Below are positions 25,278 to 33,607 of a DNA stretch of 44,247 nt, in pieces. The stretch comes from Candidatus Segetimicrobium genomatis (GTDB taxonomy: Bacteria; Sysuimicrobiota; Sysuimicrobiia; Sysuimicrobiales; Segetimicrobiaceae): contig VBAK01000140.1 of assembly GCA_005882275.1 (NCBI GenBank), forward strand, positions 1-44,247, read 5' to 3'. The translations under genes and the position numbers were made by a program. Under the pieces are notes generated by a model. The model saw only the letters and a program-made list of their open reading frames with translations, was not told the origin of the DNA and did not search any database. The first letter of the stretch is position 1, and every line of letters starts with the position of its first letter.

Positions 25278-25979
25278 ATGGCTTCCTGCATCGTGGTGTT
25301 GGGCGGGGGCGGGTTCAGCACGGAACCGGAGAACCCGCGGCTCGACCGCTACGTCCTGTCGCTGGCCCGCAGGTCACCGCCGAAGATTTGCTTCGTGCCC
25401 ACGGCGAGCGGCGACTCGGACAACTACATCGTTCGCTTCTACGATGCGTTCACCGTCGACCGCTGTCTGCCGTCGCACCTGCGGCTGTTCAGCCGGAAGA
25501 TTCAGGACCTCCGTGAGGTCATTCTCGATCAGGATATCGTCTACGTCGGGGGCGGCGCGACGGCCTACCTGCTCGCGACCTGGCGGCTCGCGGGTCTCGA
25601 CGCCGTATTCCGCGAGGCCTGGGAGCGCGGCGTCGTGCTGTCCGGCGTCAGCGCCGGCGGCGTGTGCTGGTTCGAGGCGGGGTTGACGGACACGTTCGGC
25701 CGGCCGTTGCGGCCGCTGCGGGACGGCCTCGGGTTTCTTGCCGGCAGTTTTTGCCCGCACTACGACGGCGAGAAAGACCGGCGCCCGGCGTATCAGCGCG
25801 CCGTGGCGGAAGGCGCCGTTCCCCCCGGGATCGCGGCCGACGACGGCGTCGCGCTCGTCTACCGCGGCGCAGCACTGGCCGAGATCGTCTCGTCGCGCCC
25901 CGCGGCCCGCGCGTGGCGCGTGGAACGGACCGCCGGCGGCGCGCGCGAAACTGAGCTCGTTCCGCGCTTCCTCGAGTGA
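25278..25979 (+). CDS. Peptidase E-like Ser peptidase, family S51
   Basis: The protein has 233 residues. The nucleophile is Ser125 in VVLSGVSAGGVCWFE, the S51 GxSAG motif, and His162 in SFCPHYDGE is the likely triad His. YVGGGATAYLLATW precedes the nucleophile elbow. Family members cleave Asp-X dipeptides (PepE) or process cyanophycin; the sequence does not decide. ATG begins immediately after the ligD stop, with GAGGAG inside ligD, so the two are translationally coupled. A functional link to end joining is not expected and may be accidental. Confidence 0.9.
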   Translation: MASCIVVLGGGGFSTEPENPRLDRYVLSLARRSPPKICFVPTASGDSDNYIVRFYDAFTVDRCLPSHLRLFSRKIQDLREVILDQDIVYVGGGATAYLLATWRLAGLDAVFREAWERGVVLSGVSAGGVCWFEAGLTDTFGRPLRPLRDGLGFLAGSFCPHYDGEKDRRPAYQRAVAEGAVPPGIAADDGVALVYRGAALAEIVSSRPAARAWRVERTAGGARETELVPRFLE

Positions 25980-26007
25980 CAAGCGAAGGGCAGGCGACGC
26001 TGAGCCC

Positions 26008-26037
26008 TTGACCGCGGGACGCGCGCCCGCCTAGAAT
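26008..26037 (+). promoter_or_regulatory. Sigma70-like promoter of the branched-chain aminotransferase gene
   Basis: TTGACC (26008-26013) and TAGAAT (26032-26037) are separated by 18 bp. Transcription would start near 26044 and give a 30-base leader with GAGGAG before ATG 26074. It is one of the two best -35/-10 pairs in the window. Confidence 0.65.
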
Positions 26038-26073
26038 CGTTCCAGACGCCCGGCACGAGAGAGGAGCAGGTTC

Positions 26074-27027
26074 ATGTCCAGCACCCACCCCAAGTTCATC
26101 TGGTTCAACGGCGCGGTTGTGCCCTGGGACGAGGCGAAGGTCCACGTCTCGACGGCCACGGTGCTCCGCGGCGCGAACGTGTTCGAGGGCGTCCGCGCCT
26201 ATTGGAACACCGACGAGCGCGAGCTCTACATCTTCCGCAACGACGAGCACATGGCGCGCCTGTGGAACTCCACGAAGATCATGCGCATGGCCGTCCCCTG
26301 GTCGAAGGAAGAGCTCACGCAGGCCCAGATCGAGGTGATCCGCGCCAACGGGTTCGAGGGGACGGTATGGTTCCGGCTCACGCTGTACGTGGGCGAAGGC
26401 GAGGAGTCCATCTGGCCGCCCGAACAGTTGCCGGTCGGCGGCTTCATCATGCCCCGGCTCGCCCCGCACTCACCGGGGATCTCCGAGGGGATCGATACCT
26501 GCATCAGCACGTGGACGCGGATCGGCGACACCACGGTGCCGCCGCGCGTCAAGTCGGGAGCGAACTACCACAACGCCCGGCTGGCGGTGATGGAGGCGCG
26601 TACGAACGGGTACGCCGGCCAGCCGATCATGCTCAACGAGCGGGGGAAGGTGTCCGAGGGACCGGGGGCGTGCTTCTTCCTGGTGCGCGACGGGGCGATG
26701 ATCACGGCGCCCGTCACCTCCAACATCCTCGAGTCGATCACCCGCGAGACCGTGCTGGAGCTGGGCCGCGATGTCCTGAGGCTGCGGGTCGTGGAGCGCG
26801 AGATCGATCGGACCGAGATCTACATCGCCGACGAGGCGTTCTTCTGCGGCAGCGGGTGGGAGGTCACCCCGGTCCGGTCGGTGGACCGGTACCAGATCGG
26901 CAAGGGGCAGCCGGGCCCGCTGACCCGGCGCCTCCAGGAGGCCTACTTCTCGGTGGCGGAGGGCCGGGTGCCGCAGTACCGGCGCTGGCTCACCCCCGTC
27001 TATCGCGCGGTGAAGGCGCCCGTCTGA
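26074..27027 (+). CDS. ilvE: Branched-chain amino-acid aminotransferase
   Basis: The protein has 317 residues of the class IV PLP fold. Lys160 in RVKSGANYHNARLA is the Schiff-base lysine. Other hallmarks are VHVSTATVLRGANVFEGVRA, the Tyr/Arg-rich VWFRLTLYVGEG and LNERGKVSEGPGACFFLVRD. It interconverts Leu, Ile and Val with their 2-oxo acids. Its last 28 bases overlap the 3' end of the convergent amidase gene. It has its own promoter and so is a single-gene unit. D-amino-acid transaminase is a less likely alternative. Confidence 0.93.
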   Translation: MSSTHPKFIWFNGAVVPWDEAKVHVSTATVLRGANVFEGVRAYWNTDERELYIFRNDEHMARLWNSTKIMRMAVPWSKEELTQAQIEVIRANGFEGTVWFRLTLYVGEGEESIWPPEQLPVGGFIMPRLAPHSPGISEGIDTCISTWTRIGDTTVPPRVKSGANYHNARLAVMEARTNGYAGQPIMLNERGKVSEGPGACFFLVRDGAMITAPVTSNILESITRETVLELGRDVLRLRVVEREIDRTEIYIADEAFFCGSGWEVTPVRSVDRYQIGKGQPGPLTRRLQEAYFSVAEGRVPQYRRWLTPVYRAVKAPV

Positions 27028-27818
27028 GCGTAGATCTCCTCGCGCCGCTGGTGGAGGGACGGCAGCTTCTCGCGAACTTGATCGATCCGGGCGAGGTCGA
27101 CGGTTCCAAAGATGAGCCCCGCGGCCTCCCCGCCGCTCGAGAGCGCCACCCCCATGGGGTCCACCAGGCGGCTGCACCCGATGCGCCGGTCCCCGGCCTG
27201 ATCGGCGGCCGCGATGAAGACGGTGTTCTCGATCGCCCGCGCGGCGATCAGAGTGGTCCAGTGCTCTTCCTTGAGCGGGCCGGCGATCCAGGCCGACGGG
27301 AGGAGGATGACCTCGGCGCCGTCGAGGGCGAGCATGCGGGAGAGCTCGGGGAATCGCAGCTCGTAACAGACGAGCAGCCCGACGGTGCCGAGCGCGGTGC
27401 GCACGGCTCGAGGGGCCCGATCGCCCGGCACGGTCAGATCCGACTCGCGAAAGCCGAACGCATCGTACAGGTGGGTCTTGCGGTACGACAGGAGCAGCGA
27501 TCCGTCCGGTCCGAGCAGCACGGCGGTGTTGTGCGCGCGGGTGCGTTCCCCCGGGACCGACTCCCACACCCCGCACCCGATGTAGAGACCGTGCGCGCGG
27601 GCGTCCTGCGCCAGCGCCGAGACGAACGGACCATCGAGCGGCTCCGCCACGGCGGCGGGCGGAATGCCGGACTGAGGGGTGAGAAAGGCCATGAACACTT
27701 CCGGGAGGAGCAGCAGGTCCGCCCCTCCGCTGCGCGCGTCGCGGACCGCCCTCCGCGCCGCCTCGAGGTTCTCTTCTTTCCGTGAGGATGCAGCAAGCTG
27801 GCCCAGCGCGATGCGCAT
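27000..27818 (-). CDS. Nitrilase-superfamily carbon-nitrogen hydrolase
   Basis: The protein has 272 residues with the Glu-Lys-Cys triad: Glu40 in LLLLPEVFM, Lys114 in YRKTHLYDAF and Cys151 in LLVCYELRFPELS. It is close in pattern to Nit1/Nit2 omega-amidases and deaminated-glutathione amidases, but the exact amide is unknown. I chose ATG 27818 because GAGGAGA precedes it and the conserved fold starts there; the frame stays open upstream but that part overlaps the divergent gene. The 3' end overlaps the aminotransferase gene tail to tail. An omega-amidase beside an aminotransferase would make chemical sense (inference). Confidence 0.92.
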   Translation of the reverse strand: MRIALGQLAASSRKEENLEAARRAVRDARSGGADLLLLPEVFMAFLTPQSGIPPAAVAEPLDGPFVSALAQDARAHGLYIGCGVWESVPGERTRAHNTAVLLGPDGSLLLSYRKTHLYDAFGFRESDLTVPGDRAPRAVRTALGTVGLLVCYELRFPELSRMLALDGAEVILLPSAWIAGPLKEEHWTTLIAARAIENTVFIAAADQAGDRRIGCSRLVDPMGVALSSGGEAAGLIFGTVDLARIDQVREKLPSLHQRREEIYAQTGAFTAR

Positions 27819-27866
27819 GACGGTCTCCTCTCTTCGACGGTCCAGCCGGATGGTTCTGCGGACGTC

Positions 27867-29498
27867 GTGACGCTTCCTACGGCCGGGCCGGCGTCTGGTC
27901 GCGCCCTCGTTCCGGGTCTGTGGCTGATCGTCCTGCTCGGGCTGCCGGCGGCCCCGGTTGCGGCCCCGCCGCGCGATGCCGCGCAGGCGGTGAATGCGAC
28001 GCCGGTCGAGATCCTGACGTTTCACGGCGACCCCGCCCGCACGGGGTGGAACCGCGACGAGCGCGCGCTCACGCCCGCGACGGTGCGCCCGGCCGCCTTC
28101 GGCCGGCTGTGGACGGCTCCGGTGGACGGGGAGATCTACGCGGAGCCGCTCCTTGCCGCCGGGGTTCCCGTGGGCGGGACCCCGCGCACCGTGGTGTATG
28201 CGGTGACCGAGCACGACCTCGTCTACGCGTTCGATGCCGCGGCCGGCGGGCGGCTGTGGGGCCCCGTCTCTCTCGGGACGCCGGTCTCACGCGCCGATTT
28301 GCCGTGCGGGAACATCGAGCCGGTGGGCATCACGAGCACGCCGGTGATCGACCGCGCCTCCTCGACCCTCTACGTAGCGGGCCTGACCACCCCCGACGCC
28401 GGCAAGACCAAGGTGTACACGATCGCGGCGCTCGACCTCGCCACCGGGGGCATGCGGTCCGGGTGGCCCGTCGTGATCGCCCCGCCCGTGACGTCCGGTC
28501 TCCGGTTCGATCCCGGCGTGCAGCAGCAGCGCGGCGCCCTCACCCTGCTGCGCGGGGTCGTGTACGTCCCGTTCGGCGGCTATTGGGGCGACTGCGGCAA
28601 TTACCACGGGTGGGTCGTCGGGGTCCCGATTGCCTCGCCGTCGCAGCAGCAGGCGTTTGTCACGCCCACGCACCGCGAGGGAGGGATCTGGGCCGCCGGG
28701 GGCCTGGCGGCCGATGCCGCGGGCAGCCTGTACGCGGCGACGGGGAACAGCGATTCCGAGGCGGCCGTCGATCTGGGCAACAGCGTCGTCAGGCTCGCGA
28801 CCGTCCCCGTGCTGGCGTTTTCGGGGCAGCCTTCCGACTTTTTCACCCCAAGCAATTTCGTTGTCCTCAACCAGACCGATACCGACCTTGGCTCGACGGC
28901 GCCCCTGGTGCTGCCGGCGCAGCCCGAGTCTTCGACCCCCGACCTCGTGTTCATCGCCGGAAAGCAGGGGGTCGCCTATCTCGTCAATCGGACCACGATG
29001 GGCGGGCTGGCCCACAGCGGTCCGATTGAGGGCGTCTACAGCGGGTGCCTCTTCGGCGGCTGCAGCGGCAACGGCCCGAAGGTGTTCTCGGCCGCCGCCT
29101 ATTGGGATGGCGGGAGCAGCGGCCGGCTCATTTTGGTCCCGGGCCGCGGGCGTCAGCCGGCCGGTTGTCAGGGTGACGGCGGTGTCGTCGCGCTGCGGCT
29201 CGAAGCGGCGCCCGGGACGCGAACGTCGACGTTTCGGGTCGCGTGGTGCGGCCCGTCGATGCTCGATCCCGGGGCGCCCTCGGTCTCAGGGGTAGGGCCG
29301 GACGGTGGGCTCGTCTGGGTGGTGGATACCTCAGCCGGAGTTCTTTACGCGCTCAATGCTGCCACAGGCGCGCAGGTCTATGCCTCGTTTGGCCAGGATG
29401 GATTGGGCAACACGCACCGGTTCATTACGCCTGCGGTGGCGAACGGGCGTGTATACGTGAGCGCGGCGTCATCAATTGTCTCCTACGGGCTGAGGTAG
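27867..29498 (+). CDS. Secreted PQQ-like beta-propeller protein, function unknown
   Basis: The protein has 543 residues. An N-terminal signal peptide (LVPGLWLIVLLGLPAAPVAA) is followed by repeated blades with the pattern VYAVTEHDLVYAFDAAAGGR, GITSTPVIDRASSTLYVAGL, LYAATGNSDSEAAVDLGNSV and GVLYALNAATGAQVYASFG. These match PQQ-binding-like quinoprotein repeats, but I see no catalytic domain or heme motif. It may be a structural or ligand-binding propeller outside the membrane. GTG 27867 lacks a good ribosome site; it lies 48 bp from the divergent amidase gene. Three or more Cys in the mature part could form disulfides. Confidence 0.75.
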   Translation: MTLPTAGPASGRALVPGLWLIVLLGLPAAPVAAPPRDAAQAVNATPVEILTFHGDPARTGWNRDERALTPATVRPAAFGRLWTAPVDGEIYAEPLLAAGVPVGGTPRTVVYAVTEHDLVYAFDAAAGGRLWGPVSLGTPVSRADLPCGNIEPVGITSTPVIDRASSTLYVAGLTTPDAGKTKVYTIAALDLATGGMRSGWPVVIAPPVTSGLRFDPGVQQQRGALTLLRGVVYVPFGGYWGDCGNYHGWVVGVPIASPSQQQAFVTPTHREGGIWAAGGLAADAAGSLYAATGNSDSEAAVDLGNSVVRLATVPVLAFSGQPSDFFTPSNFVVLNQTDTDLGSTAPLVLPAQPESSTPDLVFIAGKQGVAYLVNRTTMGGLAHSGPIEGVYSGCLFGGCSGNGPKVFSAAAYWDGGSSGRLILVPGRGRQPAGCQGDGGVVALRLEAAPGTRTSTFRVAWCGPSMLDPGAPSVSGVGPDGGLVWVVDTSAGVLYALNAATGAQVYASFGQDGLGNTHRFITPAVANGRVYVSAASSIVSYGLR

Positions 29499-29542
29499 TC
29501 GACATCCACCGATTTCTCCCCATTTCCCTGTTTCCCGCCAAA

Positions 29543-29574
29543 TGTGACATTAACGTGAGAGTTGTACAATATTG
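29543..29574 (+). promoter_or_regulatory. Promoter and palindromes of the merR-emrAB operon
   Basis: TGTGAC (29543-29548) and TACAAT (29565-29570) are spaced 16 bp. The perfect palindromes TTGTACAA (29562-29569) and CAATATTG (29567-29574) overlap each other and the -10 box, a sensible site for autoregulation by the MerR protein. Transcription would start about 5-6 bases before the ATG. Confidence 0.5.
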
Positions 29575-29582
29575 AATCGGCC

Positions 29583-30128
29583 ATGAGTGAATCCGCGGAG
29601 TCTCCAAGCGCAGGACCATCCCCCGACTCGACCTCGCAGCATCGGATGGAGGAAGTCGTTCGCCGCACAGGGCTCACCCCGAGGGCGATCCGCTACTACG
29701 AGGAACTGGGCCTGGTGCGGCCGTGCGAACGGACGGCCGGCGGCTTCCGCCTGTTCACCGACGCAGACATCGCCCAACTGCTCCGCATCAATGAACTGCA
29801 GACGCTGCTCGGCTTCTCGCTCGCCGAGATCAAGCAAACCCTTCGGGTGGACGCGATGCGGGCCGAGGTGCGGGAGGCGTACTTCGGGACCACGGACCCG
29901 GCGGTCCGGCAGGAACTGCTGGATCAGGCGCTCGGGCTCGTGCAGTCGCAGATCCAGATCATCGATGAGCGCATGGAGCGGCTGACCAGGCTGCGCGAAG
30001 AGCAGATGGAGCGCCTGAACCGCATCCGCGCCCGCCGGGCCGAACTCGCGGCGGAACTGGCGACGGCGCGGCAGGGCGCGCGGATCGACGGCGGCGGGCC
30101 GGCGCCGGGCGGGACGAGGGATGGCTGA
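29583..30128 (+). CDS. MerR-family transcription regulator
   Basis: The protein has 181 residues. The MerR helix-turn-helix and wing cover about residues 20-90: VVRRTGLTPRAIRYYEELGL, RTAGGFRLFTDADIAQLLRI and LGFSLAEIKQTL. A long dimerisation helix follows (about 120-165). There is no Cys-rich metal site, so it more likely senses an organic drug-like compound. I chose ATG 29583; an in-frame TTG 21 bases earlier lies across the -10 box and cannot be the start. The gene overlaps the EmrA-like gene by 8 bases, so it controls that pump. Confidence 0.92.
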   Translation: MSESAESPSAGPSPDSTSQHRMEEVVRRTGLTPRAIRYYEELGLVRPCERTAGGFRLFTDADIAQLLRINELQTLLGFSLAEIKQTLRVDAMRAEVREAYFGTTDPAVRQELLDQALGLVQSQIQIIDERMERLTRLREEQMERLNRIRARRAELAAELATARQGARIDGGGPAPGGTRDG

Positions 30129-31446
30129 CGACGTCGGCCTTCGGGGGCTCCGGCCGCGGGTGCGCACCCGCCGCATCGTTCTGATTGCCGCCGCAGCGCT
30201 TGCGCTGCTCCTCATCGTCGCGGGGGTCAGGTACTGGCGGCTGAACGCCGGGCTGGTGAAGACCGACAACGCGCAGACCGCGGGCGATCTGGCGCCCATC
30301 TCCTCGAGGATTCCCGGCACCGTGAGCAAGGTGTCCGTGAACGAGAACGACTTCGTCAAATCGGGAACCGTGCTGGTGGAGCTCGATCCTACCGATTACC
30401 GGCTGGCGCTGGCGCACGCGAAAGCGGAGCTCGCGGCGGCCCGCGCCCAGGTCGAGGCGAACCAGGCGGCGCTGGCCGCCCAGGGCGAGCAGTTCCGGGC
30501 CGCCGTCGAGGTCGCGCGCGCCGCGCTTTCGACGGCGCAGCCGCACCTCACCCAGGCCCAGGCGCAGCTGCGCATGACGGGGCGGACGTCCCCCGCCCAA
30601 ATCGCCCAGGCCCGGTCCCAGGTCACCACCGCCGACGCGAACGTGCGGTCCGCCAAGGCCGATCTCGATACCGCGGGCCGGACGATGGAGCGGGACCGCA
30701 TGCTCCTCGCCCAGGGCGCCATCGCCACACAACAGGCCGACACCGATACCGCGGCCTACGAGGCCGCGAAGGCCAGGTATCAGGCGGCGCAGGATGCGCT
30801 GCGCCAGGCCCGCGACGCCCTCTCGGCGGCCGAGGCGTCCGAGGAGCAGGTGGGGATCGCCCGGCAGGACGTGGAGGTGAGGCGGGGCGAGATCTCCCAG
30901 GCGCAGGCCCAGGTGCAGCAGGCCACGGCCGGCGGAGCGCTCGTGCAGCAGCGGGCTCGGGAACTGGCCGTCGCCGAAGCGCGGGCCGCGGACGCCGCGG
31001 CGGCGGTTGAGGTCGCGACGGTGAATCTGGACCGGACCGGCATTCGGGCTCCGGAGGACGGCTGGGTGACGAACCGGACGGTGGAGATCGGACAGGTGGT
31101 CCAGCCGAACCAGCCGCTCCTGACGCTGGCGCTGTCCCACCGCGTCTGGGTCGTCGCCAACATCAAGGAGACCCAGCTGGCCCGCATCCACCCCGGCGAC
31201 CAGGTTCGGATCACCGTCGATGCCATCCGGGGCCGCGCCTTCCGCGGGCATGTGGAGAGCATCGGCGCCGCCACCGGATCGTCCACGGCGCTCCTCCCGC
31301 CGGACAACGCGACGGGGAACTTCATCAAGGTCGTCCAGCTGGTTCCGGTGCGCATCGCGCTCGATTTCGGGGCGGATGCCGATCCGCCGCTCCAGATCGG
31401 CCTCTCCTGCGAGGTCGCGATCGACACGCGAACGGCGGAGCGATAG
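30121..31446 (+). CDS. EmrA/HlyD-family membrane fusion protein
   Basis: The protein has 441 residues. One membrane anchor near residues 18-37 (LIAAAALALLLIVAGVRYW) is followed by VKTDNAQTAGDLAPISSRIP, typical of EmrA. Then come lipoyl halves and a very long Ala/Gln-rich coiled coil (about 85-295), longer than in E. coli EmrA. The second lipoyl half is RAPEDGWVTNRTVEIGQVV. It links the MFS pump encoded next to an outer duct or the cell surface. The 2-bp gap to the pump gene and the overlap with merR show one operon. Confidence 0.92.
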   Translation: MADDVGLRGLRPRVRTRRIVLIAAAALALLLIVAGVRYWRLNAGLVKTDNAQTAGDLAPISSRIPGTVSKVSVNENDFVKSGTVLVELDPTDYRLALAHAKAELAAARAQVEANQAALAAQGEQFRAAVEVARAALSTAQPHLTQAQAQLRMTGRTSPAQIAQARSQVTTADANVRSAKADLDTAGRTMERDRMLLAQGAIATQQADTDTAAYEAAKARYQAAQDALRQARDALSAAEASEEQVGIARQDVEVRRGEISQAQAQVQQATAGGALVQQRARELAVAEARAADAAAAVEVATVNLDRTGIRAPEDGWVTNRTVEIGQVVQPNQPLLTLALSHRVWVVANIKETQLARIHPGDQVRITVDAIRGRAFRGHVESIGAATGSSTALLPPDNATGNFIKVVQLVPVRIALDFGADADPPLQIGLSCEVAIDTRTAER

Positions 31447-31448
31447 CG

Positions 31449-33041
31449 ATGGCGGCAGTGGCCGGGGCGGGGACGGCGATCGGGGCCGCGGGGTCCGGCG
31501 GCGTCAACAAGTGGCTCGTGACGCTGTCCATCGTGTTGGGGACGATCATGGCCACGATCGACACGAGCGTGGTCAACATCGCCCTCGTCCACATCCAGGC
31601 GTCCTTCGGCGCGACGATCCAGGGCGTCACCTGGGTGACCACGTCCTACCTGATCGCGGTGGCGCTCGTGATGCCGCTGACGGCGTGGCTCTCCTCCGTC
31701 CTCGGCCGCAAGCGGATGTATCAGCTCTCGGTCGTGCTCTTCACCGTCGCCTCGGCCTTGTGTGGATTCTCCCGGACGCTTGGGCAGCTGATCGCGTTCC
31801 GGGTCATCCAGGGATTGGGCGGCGGGGTCCTGCAGCCGGTCTCCCAATCGATCATGCGGGAGACGTTTCCCCCGCGGGAGCAGGCGCAGGCGATGGGATA
31901 CTTCGGCATGCTCGTCCTGCTCGGGCCGGCGCTGGGACCGACGCTCGGCGGCTGGCTGACGGACAATTACTCGTGGCCGTGGATCTTCTTCGTCAACCTG
32001 CCGGTCGGGGTGCTGTCGCTGTTCATGGTCCAGCAGTTCATCGTCGATCCGCCCTACATGCGGGCGCGGGGACTGCAAAAGATCGACGGGGCGGGGATCG
32101 GGCTGATGGCGGTCGGCCTCACCTCGCTGCTGACGATGCTGGAGCAGGGCGAGCGGGAGGGCTGGTTCGGGAGTCCCCTGATCGTGACCCTGGGACTGCT
32201 GGCGGCGACGACCCTGGCGGCGTTCATCCTCTGGGAGTTCCGCACCCCGACCCCCGTGGTGGACCTGCGCATTCTGTCCAACTCCTCGTTCGCGGCCGGG
32301 ACGCTCATCATCGGCGTGCTCGGCGTCGCCCTCTTCGGCGGCCTGATCCTGCTGCCGCTCTTTTTGCAGAACCTGCTGGGGTACGATGCCACCCAGGCCG
32401 GTCTGGCCTTGATGCCGCGGTCGCTCGTCATGGTGCTGATGATGCCCGTCGCCGGCGCGCTCTACAACCGGGTGGGCGTCCATGTCATGGCCACGAGCGG
32501 GCTGCTGCTGGCCACCATCGCCACGTTTCTGATGGCGCGGTTCACCATCGCCGCGAGCCCCGTGCAGATCCTGATCCCGCAGATCGGCCAGGGCGTGGCG
32601 TTTGCGTTCGTCTTCGTCGCGCTGTCGACCACCGCGATGGCGACGATCCCGCGGCCCCAGATCCAGAACGCCGCGGGGCTCTTCAATCTCGTCCGGCAGC
32701 TGGGCGGCAGCCTGGGGACCGCGATCGTGGTCACGCTCGTGGACCACAAGACCACGACGGCCAGCGCGAACCTGGTGCGGTACGCCTCTCCGTACAACCC
32801 CGTCTTCGTGCACTGGTGGCAGACCTTCCAGGCCGGATTCGCGGCCCGCGGGATCGATCCGGGCCGCGCCCGCCTCCAGGCGCTCGCGCTGCTCGGCCGC
32901 GAGATCGGCCGGCAGGCCGCCGTGATCGCCTTCGACTATGCGTTCGCCGTGATGGCTGTGCTGTTTCTCTGCTGCCTGCCGCTCGTGCTGCTCTTGCGCC
33001 GCGGCGGGCGCTCCGAGGAGGCCGTGTCCGTCTCCGAGTAA
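31449..33041 (+). CDS. EmrB/QacA-type MFS drug exporter (DHA2)
   Basis: The protein has 530 residues with about 14 membrane segments, the DHA2 count. The conserved first helix has TIMATIDTSVVNIALVHIQ, motif A is about SSVLGRKRMYQLSVVLFT, and motif C-like LLGPALGPTLGGWLTDN lies in helix 5. It should expel hydrophobic drugs by proton antiport together with the EmrA-like partner. It is the last gene of the MerR-controlled operon and is followed by a hairpin. Confidence 0.95.
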   Translation: MAAVAGAGTAIGAAGSGGVNKWLVTLSIVLGTIMATIDTSVVNIALVHIQASFGATIQGVTWVTTSYLIAVALVMPLTAWLSSVLGRKRMYQLSVVLFTVASALCGFSRTLGQLIAFRVIQGLGGGVLQPVSQSIMRETFPPREQAQAMGYFGMLVLLGPALGPTLGGWLTDNYSWPWIFFVNLPVGVLSLFMVQQFIVDPPYMRARGLQKIDGAGIGLMAVGLTSLLTMLEQGEREGWFGSPLIVTLGLLAATTLAAFILWEFRTPTPVVDLRILSNSSFAAGTLIIGVLGVALFGGLILLPLFLQNLLGYDATQAGLALMPRSLVMVLMMPVAGALYNRVGVHVMATSGLLLATIATFLMARFTIAASPVQILIPQIGQGVAFAFVFVALSTTAMATIPRPQIQNAAGLFNLVRQLGGSLGTAIVVTLVDHKTTTASANLVRYASPYNPVFVHWWQTFQAGFAARGIDPGRARLQALALLGREIGRQAAVIAFDYAFAVMAVLFLCCLPLVLLLRRGGRSEEAVSVSE

Positions 33042-33058
33042 GCCGGACGCCTGACGGC

Positions 33059-33078
33059 CGGCGCCTGGTGGGACGCCG
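33059..33078. terminator. Hairpin between convergent genes
   Basis: CGGCGCC pairs with GGACGCCG (one bulged A) around TGGTG, ending at the base before the GNAT stop codon. It is 17 bases after the EmrB-like stop. It may terminate both transcripts. The stem is modest. Confidence 0.35.
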
Positions 33079-33606
33079 TTACGGGGTGAGATTGGCCGGG
33101 ATCAGCCGTTCCACGATCACCACGTCCCGCCAGACGCCGTCGAGCCGGGCGTGCTTTTCGTAGGTGCCGACCTCGCGGAACCCGACGGAGCGGAGCAGCC
33201 GGAGGCTCGCGGTGTTCTCCGGGAACACCCGCGAGACCAGTTTCCAGATCCCCGCCCGCTCCGCCTCCCGGATCAGCGCCTCCATGGCCGCGCGGCCGGC
33301 GCCCCGCCCGCGCCCTTCGCGGGCGACGTACACGGAGAATTCAGCGATGCCGGCGTAGCACTCCCGCGGCCGGTAGGTCGATGTGGACGCGAAGGCGATG
33401 ATCCGGTTCCCCTGCTCCACGACGACGACGGGGTGCGCCCCGTCGAACCAGGCGCGGATGTCCTCGGGCGACCGGGGCCGCGTCTCGAAGGTGGCGACGC
33501 GGTCCTCGATGCCCTGGTTGTAGATCGCGGCGATGGCCGCCGCGTCGCCGCGGACGGCGGCGCGCGCGCGCATCGGGCCGGCCCCGGGGCCCGGCGGCTC
33601 TTTCAC
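33079..33606 (-). CDS. GNAT N-acetyltransferase (PAT/ArsN1-like)
   Basis: The protein has 175 residues. The GNAT core shows AIYNQGIEDRVATFETRP, the acetyl-CoA loop REGRGRGAGRAAMEALI and NTASLRLLRSVGFREVGTYE. The YNQGI and ATFET pattern is typical of the phosphinothricin acetyltransferase group, which includes ArsN1 and methionine sulfoximine acetyltransferases. Such enzymes blunt glutamine-synthetase inhibitors. It is the last gene of a unit that contains a glutamine-synthetase-like gene, a suggestive pairing. GTG 33606 starts 1 bp after the SDR stop; ATG 33573 is an alternative. Confidence 0.85.
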   Translation of the reverse strand: MKEPPGPGAGPMRARAAVRGDAAAIAAIYNQGIEDRVATFETRPRSPEDIRAWFDGAHPVVVVEQGNRIIAFASTSTYRPRECYAGIAEFSVYVAREGRGRGAGRAAMEALIREAERAGIWKLVSRVFPENTASLRLLRSVGFREVGTYEKHARLDGVWRDVVIVERLIPANLTP

Positions 33607-33607
33607 G

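Noticed and set aside
27819-28214. Upstream extension of the nitrilase-family frame
   Set aside because: The extra 132 residues are Arg-rich, overlap the divergent propeller gene and precede a strong ribosome site and the conserved start.
29562-29582. TTG start for the MerR regulator
   Set aside because: It overlaps the -10 box TACAAT, so it would not be transcribed from this promoter.
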